From assembly GCA_022340285.1 (NCBI GenBank), contig JAJDOG010000005.1, positions 1 to 64,000 of the forward strand: 64,000 bases of DNA, written 5' to 3'. Positions within the stretch are counted from its first letter, which is position 1. Every line of letters begins with the position of its first letter. The notes below the pieces were generated by a model. The model saw only the letters and a program-made list of their open reading frames with translations. It had not been told where the DNA came from and did not search any database. Shown piece by piece: positions 1 through 7,580 of this stretch. The translations under genes and the position numbers were made by a program. This DNA is from Betaproteobacteria bacterium. Lineage in GTDB: Bacteria; Pseudomonadota; Gammaproteobacteria; Burkholderiales; SG8-39.

Positions 1-19
1 CGGGTCGCCTTCGCCGGTG

Positions 20-290
20 TGCGCGTCGTCACTGGCTTCCAGTGACGACGCGCATAGGCCCGCGTTTTGTCAAGCCTATTCGCGCGCGGCCTCACGAAGG
101 CAGCCAAGTGATGGGGCCCCTCGGGGCCCCATCACGGCACCCAAAGAGGGAGGCGCAAGGCCTCCACGTCGTCCGCCCGGACGACACCGATCCGCGCCTT
201 AACGGCGCTCCTCAGGACCCTGGGTCAATGGTCCCCGATGCGGGTGGTCTCGTTTCCACGAGACACGTGTCGGAAGCCAATGCCGACGTG
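20..290. repeat. Chain of eight inverted repeats upstream of the integrase
   Basis: Read by eye, successive inverted repeats occupy this stretch. They are 20-54 (16 bp arms, 3-nt loop), 108-135 (13 bp arms, 2-nt loop), 149-165 (6 bp), 168-185 (7 bp), 194-208 (5 bp), 215-234 (5 bp), 247-264 (7 bp, 4-nt loop) and 264-290 (8 bp with two wobble pairs). The first two are perfect and very GC-rich. No convincing protein is encoded in 1-468. The stretch could be a structured RNA, a folded single-stranded DNA site used in transfer or recombination, or the end of a larger element. From 291 to 468 I see only weak short repeats and the leader of the integrase gene. Confidence 0.6.
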
Positions 291-468
291 CAGCGGCGGC
301 AGCTCGAGGTTGGAGCGACTGCACTTTGCCGGGAGTGGTGTCCCGTGTCCCCTGAGTCTCTCGTCTGGCTACGGCCGGCGGGACGGACAGAAACACTTAC
401 CGATCGATCTACACCAGAGCGACGAGACGCAAAAAGACGGAGATTCAAACAACCGAGGGAATGCCGTC

Positions 469-1335
469 ATGCGGGACCTCAACTACCAGCTCAAGCAGCT
501 CGGCCACCGGAACCGGGACGGGAGCTACGCCACCCGCGCCGACCGGGAGCGGATGCTCGCCCTCTTCGCCAACCAGCTCCACGATCTCGGGTTCCGGCAT
601 ATGCGTGCGGACAGCCTGAAGCCCAAGCACGTCGAGGGGCTCCTGGAGCGCTGGAAGGCTGAAGAGCTCTCCGCTGCCACGATCAAGAACCGGCTCGCGG
701 TGCTGCGCTGGTGGGCCGAGAAGATCGGCAAGGAGAACGTGGTGGCCCGCGACAACTACGCCTACGGAGTCGAACGGCGCCAGTTCGTCACCAACCAGGA
801 CAAGGGCAAGGACCTCGACTCGGCCACTCTCGACCAAGTCTCCTCCCCCTACGTCGCGATGTCACTGCAGCTGCAGGAGGCCTTCGGGCTACGCCGGGAG
901 GAGTCGATCAAGATCTGCCCGACCTGGGCCGACCAGGGGAACGTGCTGCGGCTCCGGGACTCTTGGACCAAGGGCGGGCGCTACCGCGAGGTCCCGATTG
1001 GGACCGAGCGCCAGCGCACAGTCCTCGACCAGGCAAAGCGGCTCGCGAACGGCGGGAGCCTCATTCCCGCGCATCTGACTTACCGTGCCCAGCTGAACGC
1101 CTTCAAGGCGCAGTGCCAGCGTGCGGGCATCAACCGGGTGCACGGCCTTCGGCACCGCTACGCCCAGGACCGTTACGTCCAGAAGACCGGCTGGCAGTGT
1201 CCCGCGCGCGGCGGGCCGACGAAGAAGCAGCTCACGCCCGAGCAGCGCTCTATCGACCAGCGGGCGCGCCTCGAAATCTCGCTCGAGCTCGGTCATGGCC
1301 GTGGGCAGGTCACGGCGATCTATCTCGGACGGTGA
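469..1335 (+). CDS. Integrase_1-family tyrosine recombinase
   Basis: This 288-residue protein resembles the integrase-domain proteins found in proteobacterial integrative elements: an N-terminal SAM-like core-binding domain (about 1-100) followed by a catalytic domain. A full catalytic set is visible: Arg142/143 in the FGLRREES box, His225 and Arg228 in HGLR, His276 in the LGHG motif and Tyr285 near the C terminus. The ATG at 469 was chosen because the conserved N terminus (MRDLNYQL) begins there; the frame stays open further upstream into the hairpin region but has no protein-like sequence. It lies 22 bp from the DUF4224 gene. Which of the two recombinases moves the element cannot be told. 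Confidence 0.85.
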   Translation: MRDLNYQLKQLGHRNRDGSYATRADRERMLALFANQLHDLGFRHMRADSLKPKHVEGLLERWKAEELSAATIKNRLAVLRWWAEKIGKENVVARDNYAYGVERRQFVTNQDKGKDLDSATLDQVSSPYVAMSLQLQEAFGLRREESIKICPTWADQGNVLRLRDSWTKGGRYREVPIGTERQRTVLDQAKRLANGGSLIPAHLTYRAQLNAFKAQCQRAGINRVHGLRHRYAQDRYVQKTGWQCPARGGPTKKQLTPEQRSIDQRARLEISLELGHGRGQVTAIYLGR

Positions 1336-1357
1336 TTCATCAGGCTTCTCGAGAAAC

Positions 1358-1603
1358 ATGAGCATTCGACTCACGCGTGGCGAAGTAGCGGAGCTCACGG
1401 GCAAGAAGACCGGGCCCGCACAGGCGCGCGCCCTGGACGCTATGCGAATCCCGTTCGTGGTCGACGGCTTGGGTAAGATATGCGTTTCCCGGCAGGCGAT
1501 GGAGGAGCGTCTGTCCGGAGCGAAACCGGGACACGATCCGGCGAGCGAACCCGACTTCTCCGTCTTCGATCGGCGGGCTGCCCGTCATGACCGGCAGGCG
1601 TAA
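1358..1603 (+). CDS. DUF4224-like small protein
   Basis: An 81-residue protein whose start (LTRGEVAELTGKK) matches the short DUF4224 proteins commonly encoded immediately before phage-type integrases. The pattern resembles a helix-turn-helix in which a residue string is read as 'choose or pair with', but its biochemical role is unknown; a role as directionality factor or integrase partner is a guess from context. It overlaps the following integrase by 17 bp, so the two are probably translated together. The ATG at 1358 gives the conserved N terminus. Confidence 0.7.
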   Translation: MSIRLTRGEVAELTGKKTGPAQARALDAMRIPFVVDGLGKICVSRQAMEERLSGAKPGHDPASEPDFSVFDRRAARHDRQA

Positions 1604-2597
1604 GAACCATCACCACCTTCCCGACCGCGTTTACATCAATCGCGGTTGGCATTTCTACGTCGACGACGCCGGGAAGTGGCACAAGCTCGGCAAGATCTGG
1701 GACCGCAGCGCCAAGGAGCGGTGGCTCGAACTGTCGGAAGGCAAGAGCGCCGACGGCACCGTAGCCAAGCTTCTCGACGACTTCCTCGAGGAATGCGAAG
1801 GTCTCGTTAGAGCCGGCAAACGGGCAAAGCGCACCTACGATGACAACGAGGTCGAGGCGAGGGCGCTCAAGCTCGTGCTCGGCCGAACGGCGGCGCATCT
1901 TCTGACGTCCCGACACGTCAAGAGCTACCTCAACAAGCGCAATGACAAAGATGGGCGCCCGGCACCCGTTCGCGCCAACCGGGAGATCGCCCTCCTCTCC
2001 TCGGCCTACGCCTGGGCCATGGGACGTGACAAGTGGCCGAAGATCGCCCTGAACCCATGTTACGGCGTGCGGCGAAACGCCGAGGCGCCGCGACGCGAAT
2101 ACGTTCAGACGCAGCAGCTGGTGTGCTTCGGCAAGATCGCTCCGGACTGGATGCGGCGCTACGTCCTGCTGAAGCGCATCACCGGGCTGCGCCAGGGCGA
2201 CCTGCTCCGACTTACGCCAGCGAACATTACCGATCGGGGCCTCGAACTCGTCACCGGGAAGACTAGAAAGCGCATGCGGTTCAGGTGGTCCTGGGGCCTG
2301 CGCGTTGTCATCGATTCCATCGTCGCTTCGCAGGGCGACGTGAAGAAGCTCGCGCTCTTCCCTGCGCGCCACGGCGGGCGGATGTCATCGCAGGGCTTCA
2401 AGGCGGCGTGGGCGCGCGCAATGACCGAATTCGTGGCCAGCGGCGGCGTGAAGTTTCGCGAAAACGACATCCGCGCAAAGACCGCGAGTGATGCGTCCTC
2501 CCTGGCGCGAGCCCAGGAGATCCTCGGCCACGACGAGTCTTCGACGACCGCGCGGCATTACCGACGTGGGGTCGCGAAGATTACGCCGCTGCGCTGA
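1587..2597 (+). CDS. Phage-type tyrosine integrase (box II His replaced by Asn)
   Basis: A 336-residue tyrosine recombinase. An Arm-type or DNA-binding N terminus (1-60) is followed by a core-binding domain (about 60-150) and the catalytic domain. Arg202 (TGLRQGD), a basic beta-hairpin near 225-229, Arg296, His315 (LGHDESS) and Tyr325 (ARHY) are in the expected places. Box II, usually HxxR, reads Asn293-Asp-Ile-Arg296, so the first His is replaced. Substitutions there are known in some active recombinases, so this need not be inactive. Its position beside tRNA-His makes it the likely integrase for that site. Confidence 0.88.
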   Translation: MTGRRKNHHHLPDRVYINRGWHFYVDDAGKWHKLGKIWDRSAKERWLELSEGKSADGTVAKLLDDFLEECEGLVRAGKRAKRTYDDNEVEARALKLVLGRTAAHLLTSRHVKSYLNKRNDKDGRPAPVRANREIALLSSAYAWAMGRDKWPKIALNPCYGVRRNAEAPRREYVQTQQLVCFGKIAPDWMRRYVLLKRITGLRQGDLLRLTPANITDRGLELVTGKTRKRMRFRWSWGLRVVIDSIVASQGDVKKLALFPARHGGRMSSQGFKAAWARAMTEFVASGGVKFRENDIRAKTASDASSLARAQEILGHDESSTTARHYRRGVAKITPLR

Positions 2598-2626
2598 TCT
2601 TAGGAAGAATCGGCTGATCTTAGGAA
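2593..2626. repeat. 14-bp direct repeat, 20-bp period
   Basis: The sequence GCTGATCTTAGGAA occurs at 2593-2606 and again at 2613-2626, exactly 20 bp apart, covering the integrase stop codon and the space before tRNA-His. The position and spacing resemble recombinase arm-type or excisionase binding sites, but this is only inference. Confidence 0.6.
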
Positions 2627-2647
2627 ACGGTCCAGTTGACCGTTTCC
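2623..2647. terminator. Perfect 10-bp inverted repeat between integrase and tRNA-His
   Basis: GGAAACGGTC and GACCGTTTCC flank a 5-nt loop. It lies 15 bp past the 3' end of tRNA-His (minus strand) and 26 bp past the integrase stop (plus strand). There is no T-tract on either side, so it may be a weak terminator, an RNA-processing hairpin for the tRNA transcript, or part of the attachment region. Confidence 0.4.
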
Positions 2648-2661
2648 AAGTACTTGAATCA

Positions 2662-2737
2662 TGGGGTGGCGGATGGGACTCGAACCCACAACAACCGGAA
2701 TCACAATCCGGGACTCTACCTTTGAGCTACCGCCACC
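2662..2737 (-). tRNA. tRNA-His (GTG)
   Basis: Reading the minus strand gives a complete cloverleaf with an 8-bp acceptor stem (GGTGGCGG with CCGCCACC), which includes the extra 5' G of tRNA-His. The anticodon is GTG, the T-loop is GTTCGAGTC and the CCA is encoded. It is last in a Pro-Arg-His tRNA cluster and the likely insertion target of the flanking element. Confidence 0.97.
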
Positions 2738-2757
2738 AGCGATCAGGACGAACCGTC

Positions 2758-2834
2758 TGGCGTGCCCGGAGGGACTCGAACCCACAACCGTCAGCTTAGA
2801 AGGCTGATGCTCTATCCGGTTGAGCTACGGGCAC
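2758..2834 (-). tRNA. tRNA-Arg (TCT)
   Basis: A 77-nt minus-strand cloverleaf with acceptor GTGCCCG/CGGGCAC, anticodon TCT in a CAGCC/GGCTG-type stem (AGCCTTCTAAGCT region), T-arm GGTTCGAGTCC and encoded CCA. It is the middle gene of the Pro-Arg-His cluster, 20 bp from tRNA-His. Confidence 0.97.
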
Positions 2835-2881
2835 GTCCGTGCGCGTCAGCAGCCCGCCGTGCTGAACAGGCCGCGTCGAAC

Positions 2882-2958
<77 letters not shown>

Positions 2959-2968
2959 GGGGCGACGT

Positions 2969-2997
2969 AGTTTACGCGGCACCCACGACGTGGTCAA
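2969..2997 (-). promoter_or_regulatory. Sigma-70-type promoter of the tRNA operon
   Basis: On the minus strand, TTGACC (2992-2997) and TAAACT (2969-2974) are separated by 17 bp and followed within 10 bp by the 5' end of tRNA-Pro. Position and spacing fit a tRNA promoter. Confidence 0.7.
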
Positions 2998-3025
2998 ACC
3001 CGCTGAACTTAGGGCACTTTTTCGC

Positions 3026-3054
3026 TTGCCCCGCCCCCCTATTTCTGGTATCAA
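3026..3054 (+). promoter_or_regulatory. Likely dksA promoter
   Basis: TTGCCC (3026-3031) and TATCAA (3049-3054) are 17 bp apart, about 32 bp upstream of the dksA start. An AGGAG ribosome-binding site follows at 3071. Confidence 0.55.
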
Positions 3055-3086
3055 ACCGCCTTCTCTATGTAGGAGCGCAGCGCAAC

Positions 3087-3512
3087 ATGCCGCCGGAAAC
3101 ACTGCGAAAAGCCGTCACGCCTTACGTGCCCCAGAAGGGCGAGGAATACATGAACGCCCGACAGCGGGCATATTTCCGCGAGATGCTCGAAGACCTCCGC
3201 GAAGAGCTTTCGGCCGACATCGAACGCACCGTCCACACGATGCAGGACGAGGCGACGATCTTCGCCGACCCGAACGATCGGGCGACTCAGGAGTCGGACA
3301 TGACGCTCGAGCTGCGCAACCGCGACCGTGAACGCAAGCTGATCAAAAAGATCAACGAGACGATCGCCAAGATCGATCTGGGCGACTACGGGTACTGCGA
3401 CAGCTGTGGCGCCGAGATCGGCCTAGGGCGCCTCACCGCGCGCCCGACCGCGTCGCTCTGCATCGACTGCAAGACCCTCGACGAGATCCGCGAGCGCCAA
3501 GTCGCGAAGTGA
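3087..3512 (+). CDS. dksA: RNA polymerase-binding transcription factor DksA
   Basis: DksA binds the secondary channel of RNA polymerase and, with ppGpp, adjusts initiation at stringent-response promoters. The 141-residue protein has the long coiled coil (about 25-100) with the acidic tip sequence DPNDRATQE (Asp61 and Asp64) and a C-terminal C4 zinc finger (Cys104, Cys107, Cys125, Cys128). The ATG at 3087 follows an AGGAG site; an internal ATG at 3150 would remove the first 21 residues. It is transcribed away from the tRNA cluster and converges on pnp. Confidence 0.95.
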   Translation: MPPETLRKAVTPYVPQKGEEYMNARQRAYFREMLEDLREELSADIERTVHTMQDEATIFADPNDRATQESDMTLELRNRDRERKLIKKINETIAKIDLGDYGYCDSCGAEIGLGRLTARPTASLCIDCKTLDEIRERQVAK

Positions 3513-3538
3513 CGCGCCGGCGCGCCGGTCGTCGGACG

Positions 3539-3567
3539 AAAAAAGGGACGCACCGCGTCCCTTTTTT
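3539..3567. terminator. Bidirectional intrinsic terminator between dksA and pnp
   Basis: An A-tract, the stem GGGACG/CGTCCC with a 5-nt loop, and a T-tract form a symmetric terminator that can serve dksA (plus) and pnp (minus). It lies 27 bp past the dksA stop and 21 bp past the pnp stop. Confidence 0.9.
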
Positions 3568-3587
3568 CATGCCTGTGAAACTCTCGC

Positions 3588-5702
3588 TTACTGCGCAGTT
3601 GCGGTCGCTTCGGCTTCGGTCACAGCCTTCATCGACAGTCGCAGCCGGCCTTTCTCGTCGGCCTCGAGGACCTTGACCTTCACAGCCTGGCCTTCCTTCA
3701 GGAAGTCCGACACGCTGTTCACACGCTGCTGACTGATCTGGGAGATGTGCAGCAGCCCGTCCTTCCCCGGCAATACCTGTACGATGGCGCCGAAGTCCAG
3801 CAGCTTGAGCACCGTGCCGTCGTAGACGCGGCCGACCTCGACCTCCTGGGTGATCTCCTCGATCCGGCGCTTGGCGGCTTCGCCGCCCTCGGCACTGATG
3901 CAGGCGATGCTGATCGTGCCGTCGTCGCCGATTTCGATCGTCGTGCCTGTCTCCTCCTGGAGCGCGCGGACGACGACGCCGCCTTTGCCGATGACGTCGC
4001 GAATCTTCTCCGGATTGATCTTGATCTTGATGATGCGCGGCGCGTAGCTGGAGATCTCGGTGCGGGAGCTCTCGAGGGCCTCGCGCATCTGGCGGAGAAT
4101 CTGCATGCGTGCTTCGCGTGCCTGCGCGAGCGCCACCTGCATGATCTCCTTGGTAATGCCCTCGATCTTGATGTCCATCTGCAGCGCGGTCACGCCCTGC
4201 TCGGTTCCGGCAACCTTGAAGTCCATGTCGCCGAGATGATCCTCGTCGCCAAGGATGTCGGTGAGCACCGCAAAGCGGTTGCCTTCCTTGATCAGACCCA
4301 TGGCGATGCCGGCAACGTGCGCCTTGAGCGGGACGCCTGCGTCCATCAGCGCGAGACTGCCGCCGCATACCGAAGCCATCGAGCTCGAGCCGTTCGACTC
4401 CGTGACTTCCGAGACCACGCGGATCGAGTAGGCGAATTCCTCCGCGGAGGGCAGCACCGCGAAGAGCGCCCGCTTAGCGAGCCGCCCGTGACCGACCTCG
4501 CGACGCTTGGGCGCGCCCATCCGCCCGGTCTCTCCCGTGGCATAGGGCGGCATGTTGTACTGGAGCATGAAGCGGTCCCGGTACTCGCCGGCCAGCGCGT
4601 CGATGATCTGCTCGTCACGTCCCGTGCCGAGCGTCGTCGTCACGAGGGCCTGTGTCTCGCCGCGCGTGAAGAGCGCGGATCCGTGCGCACGCGGCAGCAC
4701 GCCGGCGCGAATCGTGATCGGTCGGACGGTGCGGGTATCGCGGCCGTCGATCCGTGGTTCTCCATCGAGAATCTGCGAGCGAACGATCTTGGCCTCGAGA
4801 TCGAAGAGGATGTCCTTGATCGCGTTTGGATCCGGTGGCGTCTCGCCCTGTACCGTGGCTTCCAGGACCCTCGTCTGGATCTCGGCGAGCTTCTGCTGCC
4901 GGGCCTGCTTCTGCTTCAGGCGGAATGCCTCGCGCAGATCGGCCTCGGCGAGGGCGGTGACCCGCTCGGCGAGCGTCTCGTCCTTGGCCGGTGCCTCCCA
5001 CCAGTCCCACGCGGGCTTGGCGGCGGCGTCGGCCAGCTCGTGAATCGCCTGGATGGCGGCCTGCATCTGTTGATGGCCGAAGACCACTGCGCCGAGCATC
5101 ACTTCCTCGGCCAGCTCGGTGGCCTCGGACTCCACCATGAGCACCGCGTGCTCGGTGCCGGCAACCACCAGGTTCAGCTTGCTCTCCTGTTGCTGGGTCG
5201 CAGTCGGATTCAGGACGTACTGACCGTCGACGTAGCCGACGCGCGCGGCGCCGATCGGGCCGTTGAACGGAAGACCGGCGAGCGTCAGCGCAGCCGACAC
5301 GCCGATCATCGCCGGCATGTCGGCGTCCACTTCCGGGTTGAGCGAGAGCACGGTCGCAACGACCTGCACCTCGTGATAGAAGCCGTCCGGGAACAGGGGT
5401 CGTATCGGTCGGTCGATCAGCCGCGAGGTCAGGGTTTCCTTCTCGGACGGTCGGCCCTCACGCTTGAAGAAACCCCCGGGGATTCTTCCCGCAGCGTAGA
5501 ACTTCTCCACGTAATCGACCGTCAGCGGCAGGAAGTCGGCGCCGGGACGCGGCGACTTCGATCCCACGACCGTGCAGAGCACGACCGTGTCATCCACGGT
5601 GACGAGGACGGCCCCCGAAGCCTGACGTGCGATCTCGCCCGTCTCAAGGGTGACCTGGTGGGCGCCGTAGGTGAATGTCTTGCGGATGGGATTCAACGCC
5701 AT
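3588..5702 (-). CDS. pnp: Polyribonucleotide nucleotidyltransferase (PNPase)
   Basis: PNPase is a 3'-5' phosphorolytic exoribonuclease of the RNA degradosome. The 704-residue protein has the usual two RNase PH domains (about 1-230 and 310-545) joined by a helical domain, then a KH domain with the VIGKGG motif (about 550-615) and an S1 domain (about 620-690). Its length matches the family. It follows rpsO in the classic rpsO-pnp order and ends at a bidirectional terminator. Oddly, a strong AAAGGAG Shine-Dalgarno sequence directly touches the ATG, leaving no normal spacer. Confidence 0.97.
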   Translation of the reverse strand: MALNPIRKTFTYGAHQVTLETGEIARQASGAVLVTVDDTVVLCTVVGSKSPRPGADFLPLTVDYVEKFYAAGRIPGGFFKREGRPSEKETLTSRLIDRPIRPLFPDGFYHEVQVVATVLSLNPEVDADMPAMIGVSAALTLAGLPFNGPIGAARVGYVDGQYVLNPTATQQQESKLNLVVAGTEHAVLMVESEATELAEEVMLGAVVFGHQQMQAAIQAIHELADAAAKPAWDWWEAPAKDETLAERVTALAEADLREAFRLKQKQARQQKLAEIQTRVLEATVQGETPPDPNAIKDILFDLEAKIVRSQILDGEPRIDGRDTRTVRPITIRAGVLPRAHGSALFTRGETQALVTTTLGTGRDEQIIDALAGEYRDRFMLQYNMPPYATGETGRMGAPKRREVGHGRLAKRALFAVLPSAEEFAYSIRVVSEVTESNGSSSMASVCGGSLALMDAGVPLKAHVAGIAMGLIKEGNRFAVLTDILGDEDHLGDMDFKVAGTEQGVTALQMDIKIEGITKEIMQVALAQAREARMQILRQMREALESSRTEISSYAPRIIKIKINPEKIRDVIGKGGVVVRALQEETGTTIEIGDDGTISIACISAEGGEAAKRRIEEITQEVEVGRVYDGTVLKLLDFGAIVQVLPGKDGLLHISQISQQRVNSVSDFLKEGQAVKVKVLEADEKGRLRLSMKAVTEAEATATAQ

Positions 5703-5793
5703 CTCCTTTGATCAATGGCCGCCGCGGTGAGGTCCGACCGGTGCCGGCATCACGACTCGAGCGGAGAAAGCGGGAAGGGTAGACTGCAAATCG

Positions 5794-5825
5794 AAACGCC
5801 CACCGGCAGGGCCGCGTGGGCGTTT
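5794..5825 (-). terminator. Hairpin between rpsO and pnp
   Basis: AAACGCCCAC and GTGGGCGTTT form a 10-bp stem around a GC-rich loop just after the rpsO stop. On the minus strand it ends in a short T-run, so it may end or attenuate the rpsO transcript. In other bacteria the rpsO-pnp spacer also carries RNase III processing hairpins. Confidence 0.65.
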
Positions 5826-5832
5826 GGGGAAG

Positions 5833-6105
5833 TCACTTGCGCAGTCCAAGCTGCCCGATCAGCTTGCGATAGTTGTCGAGGTCGGTGCGCTTGAGGTAAT
5901 CCAGCATCCTGCGACGCTGGCTCACCATCTTGAGCAGCCCGCGCCGCGAGTGGTGGTCCTTGACGTGTGCCTTGAAATGATCGGCAAGCCCGTTGATCCG
6001 GGCAGTAAGCAGCGCGATCTGAACTTCCGGCGAGCCGGTGTCGCCCGGCTTGCGCTGATGTGAATCGATGATCTTCGCCTTGTCGGCGGTGGTGGTGGTC
6101 GGCAT
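5833..6105 (-). CDS. rpsO: 30S ribosomal protein S15
   Basis: S15 binds 16S rRNA early in assembly of the small subunit platform. The 90-residue protein carries the family signature around DTGSPEVQ (22-29) and the HHSRRGLL segment, and ends with LGLRK. Length is typical. It sits between truB and pnp, with a promoter-like sequence in the 62-bp truB-rpsO gap. The Shine-Dalgarno sequence (AGGGA) is modest. Confidence 0.97.
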   Translation of the reverse strand: MPTTTTADKAKIIDSHQRKPGDTGSPEVQIALLTARINGLADHFKAHVKDHHSRRGLLKMVSQRRRMLDYLKRTDLDNYRKLIGQLGLRK

Positions 6106-6153
6106 TCCCTGACTCTCTTCCCCGGCTGTAGGCTCTCGGCTCGAAAACCGCGG

Positions 6154-6183
6154 ATTTTACACTGTGTTCAAGGAGTTCCACAA
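6154..6183 (-). promoter_or_regulatory. Possible rpsO promoter
   Basis: On the minus strand, TTGTGG (6178-6183) and TAAAAT (6154-6159) are 18 bp apart, overlapping the end of truB and about 50 bp upstream of rpsO. It would allow rpsO-pnp expression apart from the nusA operon. Confidence 0.45.
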
Positions 6184-7112
6184 GGCGGATCCGAATCTTT
6201 GCCACGCGCGACTCCCGCCAGCAACCGTTCCGGATAAAGCAAGCCGTCCGTGGCGCGCCCCCGGCCCAGAAACATCGCTCCGGGGCCGTAGACGCGCACC
6301 TGCCCGCTGGCGTCCGGCGCGGGCAATCCGACGGCCTGGCCTTGCAGGAAGCGACGGGTCGCTTCGTCCGCCAGGTCCACCTGCGGAAGGTTCCCGAGCA
6401 GCGCATCCACCGGCCGTAGCGCCTTTGCCAAGACGTCGGCCCCCATCGCTTCGAGCTCGGCAAGCGCGATGGCGTCGGCGAGCTGAAACGGTCCGACCTG
6501 AGTGCGCCGCAACGCCGCAAGGTGCGCGCCGCAGCCGAGCCGAGTGCCGATGTCCTCGGCTAGCGTACGCAGGTAGGTTCCCGTTCCGACGTGTGCCTCG
6601 AGGACGATATCCCGCCCGTCGAACGATCGAATGCCAAGCCGATGGACGACGATCTTGCGGGCCCGCCGGTCGACTTCCTGCCCTGCCCGCGCATACGCAT
6701 AGTAGGCCTTGCCGTCCTTCTTCAATGCCGAGTAAAGCGGCGGCACCTGCTCGATCTCGCCCACGAACGACGCCACCACACGATTCACCGACTCCGAGGA
6801 GACTTCGGGCTCACGGTTCGCCAGGATTTTACCTTCCGCGTCCCCGGTGCTGGTCGTCACGCCAAGCCGCACCGTTGCGTCGTAGATCTTGTCGGCACCG
6901 AGCAGGGCCGCGGAGAACTTGGTCGCTTCGCCGAACAGCACCACGAGCAATCCCGTGGCGAGCGGATCGAGAGTGCCGGTGTGACCCGCTTTCACCGCGC
7001 AATAGCGTCGGCGCGCGGCCTGGAGCGCACGATTGGACGACACGCCGGCGGGCTTGTCGAGAAGCAGCACGCCGTCTACGGCGCGCTTGGTCTTCGCGTT
7101 CCTGGACGACAT
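6168..7112 (-). CDS. truB: tRNA pseudouridine(55) synthase TruB
   Basis: TruB makes pseudouridine 55 in the T-loop of tRNAs. The 314-residue protein has the catalytic motif GHTGTLDP with the nucleophile Asp49, the downstream YAYAR region and a C-terminal PUA-like domain. The ATG at 7112 gives the expected N terminus; the frame is open further upstream only inside rbfA. It lies 25 bp after rbfA in the standard operon order. Confidence 0.95.
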   Translation of the reverse strand: MSSRNAKTKRAVDGVLLLDKPAGVSSNRALQAARRRYCAVKAGHTGTLDPLATGLLVVLFGEATKFSAALLGADKIYDATVRLGVTTSTGDAEGKILANREPEVSSESVNRVVASFVGEIEQVPPLYSALKKDGKAYYAYARAGQEVDRRARKIVVHRLGIRSFDGRDIVLEAHVGTGTYLRTLAEDIGTRLGCGAHLAALRRTQVGPFQLADAIALAELEAMGADVLAKALRPVDALLGNLPQVDLADEATRRFLQGQAVGLPAPDASGQVRVYGPGAMFLGRGRATDGLLYPERLLAGVARGKDSDPPCGTP

Positions 7113-7137
7113 CGCGTCAGGCGCCCGGACAGTCGAA

Positions 7138-7506
7138 CTAGTCCGTGTCGGCGTCGCCGCTTTCCGCAACCGCCTGGTCGATGAGGCGCGACAGGCGCAC
7201 GCCCTCCTCCACCGACGAATCGTGGACGAATTGCAGTTCCGGGATATTGTGGATGCGCAAGCGCCGCCCGAGCGCGGTTCGCAAGAATCCAGCAGCGCGG
7301 GCGAGGCCTGCCGCGATGTCCTGCCGCTCGTCGTCACCGAGCAGCGACGTGAAATAAATCCTGGCGTGCGCCAGATCCGCCGACACATCGACGCCCGTGA
7401 CCGTGACCAACCGTACCCGCGGGTCCTTGAGCTCCTCCCGCAGGATTTCAGCGAGCTCGCGTTGAATCTGATCGGCGACCCGCCGGGCACGGGGGCTCGT
7501 TTTCAC
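7138..7506 (-). CDS. rbfA: 30S ribosome-binding factor RbfA
   Basis: RbfA is a small KH-fold protein needed for late maturation of the 30S subunit and cold adaptation. The 122-residue sequence shows the family features: RVADQIQREL at the start, RVRLVTVTGVDVSADL, ARIYFTSL, and the conserved IPELQFVHDSS stretch near 90-100. It follows infB with a 74-bp gap and precedes truB. Confidence 0.95.
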   Translation of the reverse strand: MKTSPRARRVADQIQRELAEILREELKDPRVRLVTVTGVDVSADLAHARIYFTSLLGDDERQDIAAGLARAAGFLRTALGRRLRIHNIPELQFVHDSSVEEGVRLSRLIDQAVAESGDADTD

Positions 7507-7580
7507 GATGCTACAAATCTCGGCTTGTACGTGCAGGGGATATACAAGGGGCTTGACCCTTGTTCGTTCCGGAGGCGCCC

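Larger units (their letters stand above)
1..2661. mobile_element. End of an integrative element abutting tRNA-His
   Basis: Two site-specific recombinase genes and a DUF4224 gene lie directly beside the 3' end of a tRNA-His gene, the classic arrangement of a genomic island or ICE integrated at a tRNA 3' end. The recombinase next to the tRNA ends 64 bp from its encoded CCA. The element would extend leftwards out of the window, so its other attachment site and cargo are not visible. Integration into tRNA-His is inferred from position; the second copy of the tRNA 3' segment needed to prove it is outside the window. Confidence 0.6.

Noticed and set aside
1-468. Retron-type msr/msd RNA
   Set aside because: The hairpin chain is suggestive, but no reverse transcriptase gene lies in the window; the neighbours are recombinases.
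42-662. Long open frame through the hairpin region and integrase start
   Set aside because: Composition is Arg/Pro-rich, it overlaps the integrase in another frame, and it has no recognisable family features; the region is better explained as non-coding and structured.
2662-2737. Truncated or disrupted tRNA-His
   Set aside because: The cloverleaf, the extra 5' G and the encoded CCA are all intact, so the insertion has kept the gene whole.
3747-5711. 654-codon plus-strand frame opposite pnp
   Set aside because: A GC-bias mirror of pnp; Arg/Leu/Asp/His-rich with no domain, while pnp is clearly conserved.
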